Shown here piece by piece: positions 1-7,692 of a stretch of DNA of 64,000 bases. The notes beneath the pieces are model-generated. The model searched no databases and had not been told where the DNA came from. It was given only the letters and a program-made list of their open reading frames with translations. The translations under genes and the position numbers were made by a program. Source of the stretch: Cytobacillus oceanisediminis (GTDB taxonomy: Bacteria > Bacillota > Bacilli > Bacillales > Cytobacillaceae); assembly GCF_003182355.1 (NCBI RefSeq), contig NZ_QGTW01000019.1, positions 20,411-84,410 of the forward strand, given 5' to 3'. Numbering within the stretch: the stretch's first letter is position 1; each line of letters opens with the position of its first letter.

Positions 1-487
1 TTCCTCCGCCTATATCTACAACCATGCTTCCTGTAGGTTCCCAAACAGGAAGATTAGCGCCAATTGCAGCAGCAAATGGCTCTTCTATTGTATAGGCATC
101 ACGAGCTCCTGCCTGGCGGGTTGCATCCACGACTGCACGCTCCTCTACAGCTGTAATTCCAGATGGGACACAAACCATTACATAAGGCTTGCCTGAGAAG
201 AAACTTTTATTTTTATTGGCTTGTTTAATATAATATTTCATCATGACGGCCGTTGTTTCATAATCGGCAATTACCCCATCTTTCATTGGCCGGAGTGCTA
301 CAATATTGCCAGGTGTTCGGCCGATCATATTCTTCGCATCATTTCCGACAGCCACAATATTTTTGGTGTCCGTCTGGAGTGCAACTACTGATGGCTCTCT
401 GACAACGATTCCTTTTCCTTTAACATAAACAAGTGTATTAGCTGTCCCTAAATCTATTCCAAGGTCTCTAGTACCGATTCCAAACAT
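1..487 (-). CDS. mreB: Rod-shape determining protein MreB (partial, N-terminal part)
   Basis: This is the N-terminal 162 codons of MreB, the bacterial actin that positions the elongation machinery for lateral cell-wall synthesis. The gene runs off the left edge of the window, so the C-terminal half is not seen. The protein starts MFGIGTRDLGIDLGTANTLV, which contains the ATP phosphate-1 loop DLGTANT near residues 12-18. The visible part ends in the VVDIGGG phosphate-2 loop. The start is ATG at 487, preceded by a clear AGAAAGGGAG ribosome binding site. Downstream mreC/mreD/min genes are expected beyond the edge. As in B. subtilis it follows radC and maf on the same strand. Identification is very secure. 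Confidence 0.97.
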   Translation of the reverse strand, partial: MFGIGTRDLGIDLGTANTLVYVKGKGIVVREPSVVALQTDTKNIVAVGNDAKNMIGRTPGNIVALRPMKDGVIADYETTAVMMKYYIKQANKNKSFFSGKPYVMVCVPSGITAVEERAVVDATRQAGARDAYTIEEPFAAAIGANLPVWEPTGSMVVDIGGG

Positions 488-634
488 AATTGGTATCTCC
501 CTTTCTGATACATAATGCTAACTTTAAGATAAGGTATAATAATTGAAACTTCTTTAATTTATCAGGTAAAATGAGCCTTTTAAACGCAAGGCATCTCAAA
601 AATCATAACCAATATTATAGCGTAACGTCAAATA

Positions 635-662
635 AAAACATAGCCTTTTTAAAGGTTATTTG
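635..662 (-). terminator. Weak hairpin after radC
   Basis: On the minus strand an ATAACCTTT/AAAGGCTAT stem with one mismatch is followed by GTTTTTATTT, a few bases beyond the radC stop. It could end the radC transcript. The stem is AT-rich and the loop short, so read-through to mreB is possible. Confidence 0.3.
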
Positions 663-672
663 AAAAGACATA

Positions 673-1362
673 TTATAGGTAACCTTTTTCTTTCAAGCTG
701 ACAAATTTATTCTCACCGATAATAAGATGGTCAAGTACATCGATGCCGATTATTTTGCCGGCCTCTGCCAGCCTTTTTGTTACCTCTATATCTTCTCTGC
801 TCGGAGTTGGGTCCCCGCTCGGATGATTGTGAATACAGATAATTGATGCGGCTGATCTGCGAAAGGCTTCCTTAAATACCTCCCTTGGGTGCACAATTGA
901 AGCATTCAGGCTTCCAATAAAAATGGTTTGCTTATGGAGCACCTGATTTTTCGTATTTAAATAAAGGCATACAAAATGTTCCTGCGACAGGAACCGCATG
1001 TCGTTCATTACATAATTTGCACCATCTTCAGGAGAACGGATGATATATCTGTCATCGTAGGCAAGATTTGAAATCCTCCGGCCAATTTCTACAGCAGCAA
1101 GCAATTGGATCGCCTTTGCTGTCCCAATACCCTTAATCGCGGTGATTTCATCCAACGATGCATCCTTCAACAGCCGGAGCCCTTCAAATTGGGTGAGGAG
1201 CCTATTTGATAATTGCAAAACGGATTCTTCTTTGGTGCCCGTTCTGAGCAAAATGGCAATCAATTCGTGATTGGAAAGGCTTTGCGGTCCATTTTGGACA
1301 AATCGCTCACGAGGACGTTCATCTTGAGGAAAATCTTTAATCAAAAAGGATTCAGTTTGCAT
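673..1362 (-). CDS. radC: RadC family JAB/MPN-domain protein (YsxA)
   Basis: The protein has 229 residues, the usual RadC length. The N-terminal ~100 residues form the helix-hairpin-helix-like UPF0758 region (ITAIKGIGTAKAIQLLAAVE). The C-terminal half is a JAB1/MPN metalloprotease-like fold with an intact JAMM signature: HNHPSGDPTPSREDIE starts at residue 178, giving H178, H180 and D191 as likely zinc ligands. Despite the name, a role in DNA repair is not supported for this family in later work and the true function is unsettled. It sits between mreB and maf as in B. subtilis. The ATG start at 1362 has a GGGAGGAAATAGT Shine-Dalgarno region. Confidence 0.95.
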   Translation of the reverse strand: MQTESFLIKDFPQDERPRERFVQNGPQSLSNHELIAILLRTGTKEESVLQLSNRLLTQFEGLRLLKDASLDEITAIKGIGTAKAIQLLAAVEIGRRISNLAYDDRYIIRSPEDGANYVMNDMRFLSQEHFVCLYLNTKNQVLHKQTIFIGSLNASIVHPREVFKEAFRRSAASIICIHNHPSGDPTPSREDIEVTKRLAEAGKIIGIDVLDHLIIGENKFVSLKEKGYL

Positions 1363-1412
1363 ACTATTTCCTCCCTAACCTTTGGGCCAGGGAGCGGAGA
1401 TGAGGAAAGTAT

Positions 1413-1982
1413 TTAAGGATGCGAGTAGCCCGCCTTCCTTAATTCCCGAACCGTTCTTGACACAGGAAGGCCGACAACCGAAAAGTAATCTCCACTAATG
1501 CTTTTTACAAGCACGCTGCCAAAGCCTTGTATTCCATATGCTCCCGCTTTGTCAAATGGTTCACCGGTGCCGATATAAGAGTTAATTTCTTCATCTGTTA
1601 ACTCCCAGAATACCACATCGGTTTTTTCATAAAATTTTATTTGTTTGCCTGGTGCCAGAATGCAGACACCAGTGTAGACGGAATGAGTTGTTCCCGACAA
1701 GCTCTTTAGCATACTAAAGGCTTCTTCACTGCTGCTTGGCTTTCCTAAAACGTTTCCACCTTTGACTACCACAGTATCTGATCCAATAACAAAAGCATCA
1801 GGATACTTTTTAAACACCGCATCAGCTTTCCTGAAGGCGAGTTCTTTCACAATTTCATCAGGTGTTAACCAGGGATCAAAGCTTTCATCAACATCACTGC
1901 TGGAAACTTCAAATGTTAAATGAAGATTTTCAAGAAGTTCTTTTCGCCGTGGGGAAGAAGAGGCTAAAATGAGGTTATGCAT
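1413..1982 (-). CDS. maf: Maf nucleotide pyrophosphatase
   Basis: This 189-residue protein belongs to the Maf/Ham1-like family, which hydrolyses modified nucleoside triphosphates (dTTP/UTP-type in the YhdE group) and, in B. subtilis, is linked to septum formation control. The diagnostic N-terminal SSSPRRKELL motif lies at residues 8-17. The GSDTVV motif and the KAGAYGIQG motif with catalytic acidic and lysine residues follow. It lies 50 bp upstream of radC on the same strand and probably shares its transcript. Confidence 0.95.
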   Translation of the reverse strand: MHNLILASSSPRRKELLENLHLTFEVSSSDVDESFDPWLTPDEIVKELAFRKADAVFKKYPDAFVIGSDTVVVKGGNVLGKPSSSEEAFSMLKSLSGTTHSVYTGVCILAPGKQIKFYEKTDVVFWELTDEEINSYIGTGEPFDKAGAYGIQGFGSVLVKSISGDYFSVVGLPVSRTVRELRKAGYSHP

Positions 1983-2112
1983 AAAATCACCTTACCTTTA
2001 TGTATCATTTTGGGAGATACAAACTAATCGTATCAAAAATCGGCTAGACAAACAATTTAAAAAGACTGCTTTATAAAAATATTTGATAAAATTTAATAAA
2101 TATCGACAAAAT

Positions 2113-2145
2113 GAAAGAGCCTGCCGAAATTTCCCGAACAGACTC
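2113..2145 (-). terminator. Rho-independent terminator after spoIIB
   Basis: On the minus strand a GAGTCTG/CAGGCTC stem (one G-U pair) is followed by TTTCATTTT, about 65 nt beyond the spoIIB stop. It would separate spoIIB from maf. Confidence 0.6.
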
Positions 2146-2206
2146 CTTTAATATGTGATATTTCCCAGAAAATATTCGAATATAAGAAGATTTTGGCACT
2201 ATCTGC

Positions 2207-3268
2207 TTATAATGACTGATAAGCAGCAAGAAACGCAAGCAGATGCTGCTGAACTTTGCTTGCTGAAGCTGCATCTCCAGATTGCTGGAAGGCATCCATT
2301 TGCTTTGATGCATTTTCCAGTTCTTCTTTTATAGAAATAAGTGTTTGGTTTTTGATTTGATCTGCTTGCAATTCATTTAAATTAGCACTCTGTTTTTTTA
2401 TATCCTCTACCAAGCCTTCAGGGATGGATTTTTCAACAGCTGCATTGGCTGCACCTGCTGAAAGAGTATGATACAAAGAAGGTGTGATTTCAAGCAATTT
2501 TTTCTCCACTGCATTTAACCCCTCTATAGACTTCGCATCAAATGTGATTTCTTTTGCAAATACATCTATTCCTTTACTTTTTAAATCTGCCCCCATTTCT
2601 TTGGCATGCTCTATACTGTCAGATACTCCTAAATAAAGAAATGTTTGTCCGCCGATTTCTATAAGGTGACTATCGGCTCCTTTTTGAGCATTTGCTTCCT
2701 GTATTTGTTTGGCGGCATCGTTATTTGAGAAGACTCCTCCCTGAACCACAAAAGTGGCCAATGGGTCCAGGGCTGCCGTTTCCGTTCCGGCCTGCTCTCT
2801 AGAAGCAGCAGGGGTTTCAGTTACGGCAGGAGTAACTGTCTCGGCCGCCTGGTCAGTGAATACCAATTTAAGCATAATGAATCCAAAACTTGTCCCAAGC
2901 AGGACAGCAAAAAAGACAGCCAGAAAAATGGATGTAAGAAAACCTTGGTTATTTTTCCTCTTGAAGTTTTGGGCCAATGTACTGAATCCTTTTTTTGCTG
3001 GCGATTTTGGAGGGGTTGCTACCTTAAATTCTTTAATTTCAGAATCCTCTGTTTCCTCTGGCAGGATCCAATCAAAACTATCATCTGCTTCTTTTCCAGC
3101 TGCGGTTTGTATTGAAGCAAAGAACTCCGTTTCCTCGTTGTTTTCGTTTCTCTCAAAATCTTTTGGCTTCCAGGCTTCTTTCTTTTTATCTTCATTTTTC
3201 TCCTGAAACGGACGGTCCTTGCCATTTATCTTTATAGTGATTGTTTTTCCGTTATTAGGCTTGTCCAC
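2207..3268 (-). CDS. spoIIB: Stage II sporulation protein B (SPOR domain)
   Basis: SpoIIB acts during engulfment, when septal peptidoglycan is remodelled. The protein has a charged cytoplasmic N-terminus starting VDKPNNGKTITIKINGK, one transmembrane segment near residues 109-136, a low-complexity Thr/Ala/Glu linker and a SPOR-type repeat domain (FVVQGGVFSNNDAAKQIQ, about residues 172-245) expected to bind denuded septal glycan outside the membrane. I chose the GTG at 3268 because GGAGG lies 7 nt before it. An in-frame ATG at 3286 would place its own start codon at the Shine-Dalgarno. The match to B. subtilis SpoIIB in layout, N-terminal VTINGK-like motif and position upstream of maf is good. 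In B. subtilis comC is the direct neighbour; here the pilus operon ends just upstream. Confidence 0.9.
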   Translation of the reverse strand: MDKPNNGKTITIKINGKDRPFQEKNEDKKKEAWKPKDFERNENNEETEFFASIQTAAGKEADDSFDWILPEETEDSEIKEFKVATPPKSPAKKGFSTLAQNFKRKNNQGFLTSIFLAVFFAVLLGTSFGFIMLKLVFTDQAAETVTPAVTETPAASREQAGTETAALDPLATFVVQGGVFSNNDAAKQIQEANAQKGADSHLIEIGGQTFLYLGVSDSIEHAKEMGADLKSKGIDVFAKEITFDAKSIEGLNAVEKKLLEITPSLYHTLSAGAANAAVEKSIPEGLVEDIKKQSANLNELQADQIKNQTLISIKEELENASKQMDAFQQSGDAASASKVQQHLLAFLAAYQSL

Positions 3269-3322
3269 ATTTTGTCCTCCTTCCATGTCGATTGCTGAAT
3301 TGGTTTCATCCTAACATACTGC

Positions 3323-3359
3323 AAAAAAAAAATAACAAGACTTTTGTCGTCTTGTTATT
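3323..3359 (-). terminator. Strong terminator at the end of the pilus operon
   Basis: On the minus strand a perfect AATAACAAGAC/GTCTTGTTATT stem is followed by a run of ten T. It lies 21 nt after the pilO-lysM stop and cleanly ends the type IV pilus transcription unit before spoIIB. The palindrome could also work on the plus strand but there is no plus-strand gene here. Confidence 0.9.
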
Positions 3360-3380
3360 GAATGATTTCGTCAAATATCG

Positions 3381-4400
3381 TCATTTAAGAAGAAAGGGCA
3401 TTTCAATCGTCTCACCAGCTAAAAGCCTGGTAATCCCGTTCCATTCCATAATGGTGTCTTCGCCATCCCTGTTATTATAATATTTAATCGCAAGGCTAAA
3501 TAACGTATCTCCTGGTTTAACCTCGTATATATACACTATATATGAATTTCCGTTCTTTTCTACAACCTTTGAAGCCAAGGTGCCAAGATTTTCTGACGGA
3601 TGCTCCGCTGCGTTACCCGACACACCCTCTATACTACCATTTTTATTTTCTGCAAAAGGATACAAAGGATTAGTTTTATTAGCTGGTGAAGGCAGTTCGT
3701 ATTTTGGAAGCTGATCTTTAAGTTCCTCAAGTGTCGGATAGTAAAACGCTGAAACTGTCACGCTATAAATAAGTTTATTGACTGTTTTTCCAGTCTCTCG
3801 AACCTCCCTGTTCCCTGTAAAGGCAAGGCTGTCAATTTGAGTTACACGCTGCAAATCTTCAATTGCCTTTATGAAAGCTTCGAGCTCGATATAAGTAGGT
3901 GATTCAACAATCATAGACACAGTAAGCCTTTCAATTCCTTCAGGGAAGAAAAATTTACGGGGCTCAGAAGCTATTTCGTCTTTTGTATTGTCATTCTGAA
4001 AGTTAAGATCGACCGAAAGGTCTTCGGATTGTTTATAGTCCGATTCGGATAAAGACTCATTTTGAGCAACACTTTGGTTCTCATTAAAAGAAAAGCTTGT
4101 TATTAGACTGCCAGATGATATTTCGGCTTTTTCAAGATCGAGAATAAATTGATCCAGTAAAGGGTCAACTGGAAGCTTCTGCTGCAAAAAAGCAGTGTGA
4201 TTCGCTAACTCATTTCCTGTACTTTTTGGATCTTTCTCAAGCTGGGAAATTTGCAGTTCCTCACTTTTAATAGATTGAGTAAACCCTTCAACCCGATCTT
4301 TCAAAGGGATTAAATGAAACCAATAATAATAGCCCAATCCCAAAATAAGCAAGGGAAAGATCAAGGTAAAAGATAAAGTAATTTTCTGCCGGGAAGACAT
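3381..4400 (-). CDS. pilO: PilO-like pilus alignment protein with C-terminal LysM domain
   Basis: The protein has 339 residues. There is a short cytoplasmic N-terminus, one membrane helix (about residues 9-28), a coiled-coil region (VEGFTQSIKSEELQISQLE), and a ferredoxin-like extracytoplasmic domain typical of PilO (RLTVSMIVESPTYIELEAFIKAIEDL). These features and its place after PilN identify it as the PilO-type partner in the PilM-N-O inner-membrane platform. Unusually, residues ~293-337 form a LysM module (YEVKPGDTLFSLAIKYY ... WNGI ... LAGETIEMP), a peptidoglycan-binding fold on the outer face. PilO proteins of Gram-negatives are near 200 residues and lack this. I infer that the LysM anchors the pilus platform to the thick wall. 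Its ATG overlaps the pilN stop by one base (TAATG), so the two are translationally coupled. Confidence 0.8.
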   Translation of the reverse strand: MSSRQKITLSFTLIFPLLILGLGYYYWFHLIPLKDRVEGFTQSIKSEELQISQLEKDPKSTGNELANHTAFLQQKLPVDPLLDQFILDLEKAEISSGSLITSFSFNENQSVAQNESLSESDYKQSEDLSVDLNFQNDNTKDEIASEPRKFFFPEGIERLTVSMIVESPTYIELEAFIKAIEDLQRVTQIDSLAFTGNREVRETGKTVNKLIYSVTVSAFYYPTLEELKDQLPKYELPSPANKTNPLYPFAENKNGSIEGVSGNAAEHPSENLGTLASKVVEKNGNSYIVYIYEVKPGDTLFSLAIKYYNNRDGEDTIMEWNGITRLLAGETIEMPFLLK

Positions 4401-4996
4401 TAGGAGCCGCCCTCCCCGCTCTTGTGGACTTGTTTAATGGCGTTTTTATCTATCAGAACTGTATATTGTGCAATATACCTCGGCAATATAGATAGATCAG
4501 ATTCTGACTCGCTGGATACTCTCTCTGTTGTTATGCTTAACAGGTTAGCGTTTTGAATGAATTCTGATTCCTGCATGCTTTTTAAAAAAAACGCAGCATC
4601 CCTTGAAGAATCAAACTGGACAGACAACTGGACATTCCCTGATTCCTGATAGGAAAATGACAATACAAATCCACGTTCTGGCAAAAGGGAAGTTATATGG
4701 CGCAGCAATTTATAAGTGGAAACCGGGTAATTTTCCGCCCAGGCCAATGCCGTTTGCAGCTTTTCCTCCGCATTCGGGTTATCCGGAGAGTTGGGATTCT
4801 GCTGTACAATGCTTTTCAGCTGCTGAACCGCAGCCAATTCCGTCTGCAGTCTTTTTTCGTGGTCAGTAAGCTGCTTTTGTTCAAACCAAAGATATCCTCC
4901 GCACCCAGCTGCTAAAATAATGATGAGGATAAAAACTACAGCAGTAGTGGAATTCCTCTTTTCTTTTTGGGGCAATAAATTTATATCAACCAGCAT
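4400..4996 (-). CDS. pilN: PilN-like type IV pilus assembly protein
   Basis: PilN is a bitopic membrane protein whose short cytoplasmic tail docks into PilM. The hallmark INLLP sequence (LVDINLLPQKEKR) opens the protein, followed by one membrane helix (about residues 17-40), a coiled coil (EQKQLTDHEKRLQTELAAVQQL) and a PilO/N ferredoxin-like domain. I prefer the ATG at 4996, which gives MLVDINLLPQ; a GTG at 5005, immediately after the pilM stop, would add three residues. The Shine-Dalgarno AGTAGGTG suits the ATG better. It sits between pilM and pilO with no spacing, as in most pilus loci. Confidence 0.85.
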   Translation of the reverse strand: MLVDINLLPQKEKRNSTTAVVFILIIILAAGCGGYLWFEQKQLTDHEKRLQTELAAVQQLKSIVQQNPNSPDNPNAEEKLQTALAWAENYPVSTYKLLRHITSLLPERGFVLSFSYQESGNVQLSVQFDSSRDAAFFLKSMQESEFIQNANLLSITTERVSSESESDLSILPRYIAQYTVLIDKNAIKQVHKSGEGGS

Positions 4997-5005
4997 GCTA
5001 GGCAC

Positions 5006-5992
5006 CTACTTTAATGCGAGTCCAATACAATCGTTGAATACGTGAGGAATATTAATTCCCTTTTTTATCTGAAACAAAGGCTGTGTAAGCGCTTGGACTT
5101 GGAGTTCAAATGAGTCGCTTATGGTTCCCGCGTATTCATCCATATAAGGGTGGTCTCCAAACAAAATAAGCTTTGTTATTTGATTGCTGCCTTTTGTTAA
5201 ATTAAAACGGTAAAAATTCATGAATCTTTCAATTTCTGTATTTATATCTCTTGCCTGGCCATCTAACCTGTTTTGTTCAACATTCAATATGTAAAATTCC
5301 TGTCCGCTCCTGCCTCTTTTCAATTCCAGCTCGTCCTGAACCAAAGAGAGTTTGGAGTGCCGGACAATGCTTGGATAATGGTCATGGAAGACAGAAAGCT
5401 GCAGCGTATCCATACCAAGCTGAACCATTAGTAAATGTTCTTTTTTATCAGCTTGTCCTATATGGTAATAAAATCGATAAAGTGACAAAATTGATAAGTC
5501 CGCTACAACAGGCTTTAAAGAGCTGGCTTCAAAAACATCCGTATATTCCCTTATAACAGATTCCTTTGTAGCTATAAGCAGGACTTCATTTTGTCCTCCT
5601 TTCCCCCCGAGGAAAACAGGCTCAATGATCGGATCATCAAAAGGAAGATGGATCGTCTCTCCCAGCTGCATATATAAATATCCCTTTAGCTCATCCTCCA
5701 TAATTTCCAGCGGTACTGAAACCGTTCTGACAATCATGAAAGGATCTGGTACACACATAGTGATTTTGCTTCCTTTTAGTTTCCCTTCCTCAACGATTTC
5801 GTCGAGAATCATACCAAAAACCTCAATATCCTTAATCCGTCCTTCTTCGATGACTCCGGGAGGAAGGCATTTCTGCCGATAGGAAAGGAAACTATGCCTC
5901 TTATCACTCTCCACGAAGCGAATATAATGGTCGTTAATTATAAAATGAACTCTATGCCTGCTGCTTCTCATTAATGACCTCAACCGCTTCAC
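5006..5992 (-). CDS. pilM: PilM-like actin-fold pilus assembly ATPase
   Basis: This 328-residue protein lies directly before pilN, in the standard pilM-pilN-pilO order. It has the features of a cytoplasmic PilM: MreB/FtsA-like architecture, a central region (GKLKGSKITMCVPDPFMIVRTV) matching the 'P...V.R.V.VP' segment of the family, and a later segment (KPVVADLSILSLYRF) resembling the 'D..P.AL.R' region. The canonical FtsA-type phosphate motifs are weak, so sequence divergence is high and the call leans on context. The open frame begins at GTG 5992, but GGAGAGG is only 2 nt before it. The TTG at 5983 has 8-nt spacing and may be the true start. It follows pilD by a few bases. Confidence 0.78.
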   Translation of the reverse strand: MKRLRSLMRSSRHRVHFIINDHYIRFVESDKRHSFLSYRQKCLPPGVIEEGRIKDIEVFGMILDEIVEEGKLKGSKITMCVPDPFMIVRTVSVPLEIMEDELKGYLYMQLGETIHLPFDDPIIEPVFLGGKGGQNEVLLIATKESVIREYTDVFEASSLKPVVADLSILSLYRFYYHIGQADKKEHLLMVQLGMDTLQLSVFHDHYPSIVRHSKLSLVQDELELKRGRSGQEFYILNVEQNRLDGQARDINTEIERFMNFYRFNLTKGSNQITKLILFGDHPYMDEYAGTISDSFELQVQALTQPLFQIKKGINIPHVFNDCIGLALK

Positions 5993-5999
5993 CTCTCCA

Positions 6000-6755
6000 T
6001 TACATTAAAAAACTCGTAAAATACCAATCAATAATTTCTTCTCCATAAAAATAGGCCAAAATCGCACCTGCGGCAATGAAAGGGCCAAAGGGTACAGGCT
6101 GCCTCTTTTTATATTTGCCAAGAAGCATGCCGCCAAATCCATAAACAGCCCCAGCAAGTGTAGCCAAAAAGAATGAAAGCATAGTCAATTTAAAGCCCAG
6201 TACAATGCCGATGAGGAAATACAATTTAATATCTCCTCCCCCCATTCCCCCTTTGCTTATAACAGCAATGGCGAAGAGCAGCAGGAAGCCTGCAAAAGCA
6301 CCTAGAGTTGAGTCCCACCACGGAGAAAGAGGCACCACAATCCTTTCCAACATTAAAATCGGCAGGAAAAACAATAAGACTTTGTCAGGGATAATCATAT
6401 AAACAATATCCGAAACAAAAATAATCACCAATAAGGAAATGAACGTTAAAGCGACAATCAGTTCGGGATTAAAGCCTATTTGATAGAACGTAAACACAAA
6501 CAATAAACCTGTAGCCAATTCGATCAATGGATACACTGGAGATATAGAAGTACCGCATCTCCTGCACTTTCCTTTTAGCCAGATATAAGAGAATATTGGC
6601 ACCAGGTCTCCAGCTGTCAAATTCCGCAGGCATACAGGGCAATGAGATCTCGGTGCAACAATGGATTTCTTCAAAGGCACCCTCAGCCCAACCACATTAT
6701 AAAAAGAACCCAAAACAGCGCCTAAAACGAACAAATACAAATAAATTAAAAGCAT
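6000..6755 (-). CDS. comC: Prepilin peptidase ComC/PilD
   Basis: This 251-residue polytopic membrane aspartyl protease cleaves prepilins after the G of the leader and N-methylates the new N-terminus. The N-terminal cytoplasmic zinc motif CPVCLRN...CRRCG (two CxxC pairs) is intact, as in bifunctional enzymes. The first catalytic Asp lies in SDIVYMIIPD and the second in the GGGDIKLY (GxGD) motif. In B. subtilis comC stands alone here, between spoIIB and folC, and serves the competence pseudopilus. In this genome it is embedded in a pilus operon and probably processes PilA and the minor pilins encoded nearby as well as the ComG pilins. The ATG at 6755 follows a GGGC-poor leader, so the ribosome site is weak. 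Confidence 0.95.
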   Translation of the reverse strand: MLLIYLYLFVLGAVLGSFYNVVGLRVPLKKSIVAPRSHCPVCLRNLTAGDLVPIFSYIWLKGKCRRCGTSISPVYPLIELATGLLFVFTFYQIGFNPELIVALTFISLLVIIFVSDIVYMIIPDKVLLFFLPILMLERIVVPLSPWWDSTLGAFAGFLLLFAIAVISKGGMGGGDIKLYFLIGIVLGFKLTMLSFFLATLAGAVYGFGGMLLGKYKKRQPVPFGPFIAAGAILAYFYGEEIIDWYFTSFLM

Positions 6756-6823
6756 AAAAGCCCTTTTTCCTTTTCTATGAATATAGTCCTTATTATACTA
6801 AACAATGCTGCTGATGGAAATTA

Positions 6824-6857
6824 GAAAAAGAACTCCTTTGGGAAGGAGCTCTTTAAT
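6824..6857 (-). terminator. Terminator between pilA and comC/pilD
   Basis: On the minus strand AAAGAGCTCCTT/AAGGAGTTCTTT forms a near-perfect stem with a CCC loop, followed by TTCTAATTT. It lies about 45 nt after the pilA stop. Partial termination here would give a short, abundant pilin mRNA while letting some transcription continue into comC-pilM-pilN-pilO. Confidence 0.85.
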
Positions 6858-6901
6858 TTATATATTTCTATAATTATCCATCTATTTGGTAATCTAATTC
6901 A

Positions 6902-7402
6902 TTATCCTCCTGATGTTGGTTCTGGCACTGTTGTGATAACAACATCATCCCTGTCTATATCATTTACATCAATTGGAACACTTTGACCAATGCTTCTATC
7001 ATTTCCTACCAAAGAGACCTCATAACTATAGTTCCCGGTAGTACTATCAGAAACTAACACAACGTAACCACTGGTATATGCTGATTTTGTGTCAGGATCA
7101 ATAAATTCTTCTAAGTAGCCATTGTTAATTAAGTCATCTAAATTATACCCTTGATCAGGATCTCCAGTGCCACCATTTACAGATTCTAAATCTAATCCCC
7201 CAGCATTTGCGAGTTTTGCTGCACTCACTATCTGCTTCGCATTAGCAATATGGGCATCCTTCTTACTATTATCTATAATCCCACCAATACTCGGCACTGC
7301 TATCGCAGCTAAAATCCCTAAAATCACAATAACCGCCAACAATTCAACAAGCGTTAATCCTTTTTGATTTTTAAAATAATTCCTGATCCTTTTGAACATC
7401 AT
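6902..7402 (-). CDS. pilA: Major type IV pilin
   Basis: This 166-residue prepilin has a short positively charged leader (MMFKRIRNYFKNQKG) cleaved after Gly, then a mature N-terminus LTLVELLAVIVILGILAAIAVPSIGG (described here by its key residues: Leu1, Glu5 and the long hydrophobic alpha1). Glu5 is required for subunit docking. The rest is a small globular head ending in a Pro/Thr/Ser-rich tail with no cysteines. It is a typical Gram-positive class IVa-like pilin. It has its own promoter, a long leader and its own terminator, which suggests that it is the major subunit. The ATG at 7402 follows a strong GGGGGAG ribosome site. Confidence 0.88.
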   Translation of the reverse strand: MMFKRIRNYFKNQKGLTLVELLAVIVILGILAAIAVPSIGGIIDNSKKDAHIANAKQIVSAAKLANAGGLDLESVNGGTGDPDQGYNLDDLINNGYLEEFIDPDTKSAYTSGYVVLVSDSTTGNYSYEVSLVGNDRSIGQSVPIDVNDIDRDDVVITTVPEPTSGG

Positions 7403-7630
7403 TTTCTCCCCCTATTATACTGAAAGTGTGCCTTTTATGAGTCTATTAAACTAGGATGATGGCAATAAAAAATCTAGTGAAATAAAAAACCAATTTTCAG
7501 ACTGTATAAGAACAAATTCCCATATCAATCTTGAAAATTGGCGGGTTGCACTACAAGCTCTTGTTCGTTCAAGTGCCCATATAAAAACGAACGGTCATAG
7601 CTTCCAATTTCACTATAAAAATCCAACTTA
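7403..7630 (-). ncRNA. Candidate attenuator/riboswitch-like leader of pilA
   Basis: From the predicted start near 7630 the leader is about 228 nt. On the minus strand it contains in order: TGAAATTGG (7612-7604); a GTTCGTT/AACGAAC stem (7592-7586 with 7569-7563) whose loop holds GGGCAC (7578-7573), which can pair with GTGCAACCC (7551-7543) to make an H-type pseudoknot; and a terminator with arms CCAATTTTCA (7541-7532) and TGAAAATTGG (7499-7490) followed by six T. The early TGAAATTGG can pair with the first terminator arm with one bulged base, so it could act as an antiterminator. This mutually exclusive pairing is what a transcription attenuator needs. I do not recognise it as a known class; no covariance search was possible. 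Confidence 0.5.
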
Positions 7631-7637
7631 TAAAATC

Positions 7638-7666
7638 ATTATATGATGCTTAAGTCCTAAAATCAA
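7638..7666 (-). promoter_or_regulatory. SigA-type promoter for pilA
   Basis: On the minus strand TTGATT (7666-7661), a 17-bp spacer and a perfect TATAAT (7643-7638) lie just after the pilC stop. Transcription would start near 7631, giving the major pilin its own unit. Confidence 0.65.
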
Positions 7667-7692
7667 TTATAGAAATGTGAAGACTTATATAT

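Noticed and set aside
2071..2313. 80-codon minus-strand frame overlapping the spoIIB 3' end
   Set aside because: Runs through the spoIIB coding sequence and terminator in another frame; no ribosome site.
7403..7692. Possible second small pilin gene upstream of pilA
   Set aside because: No prepilin motif in any frame; the stretch is better explained as promoter and leader RNA.
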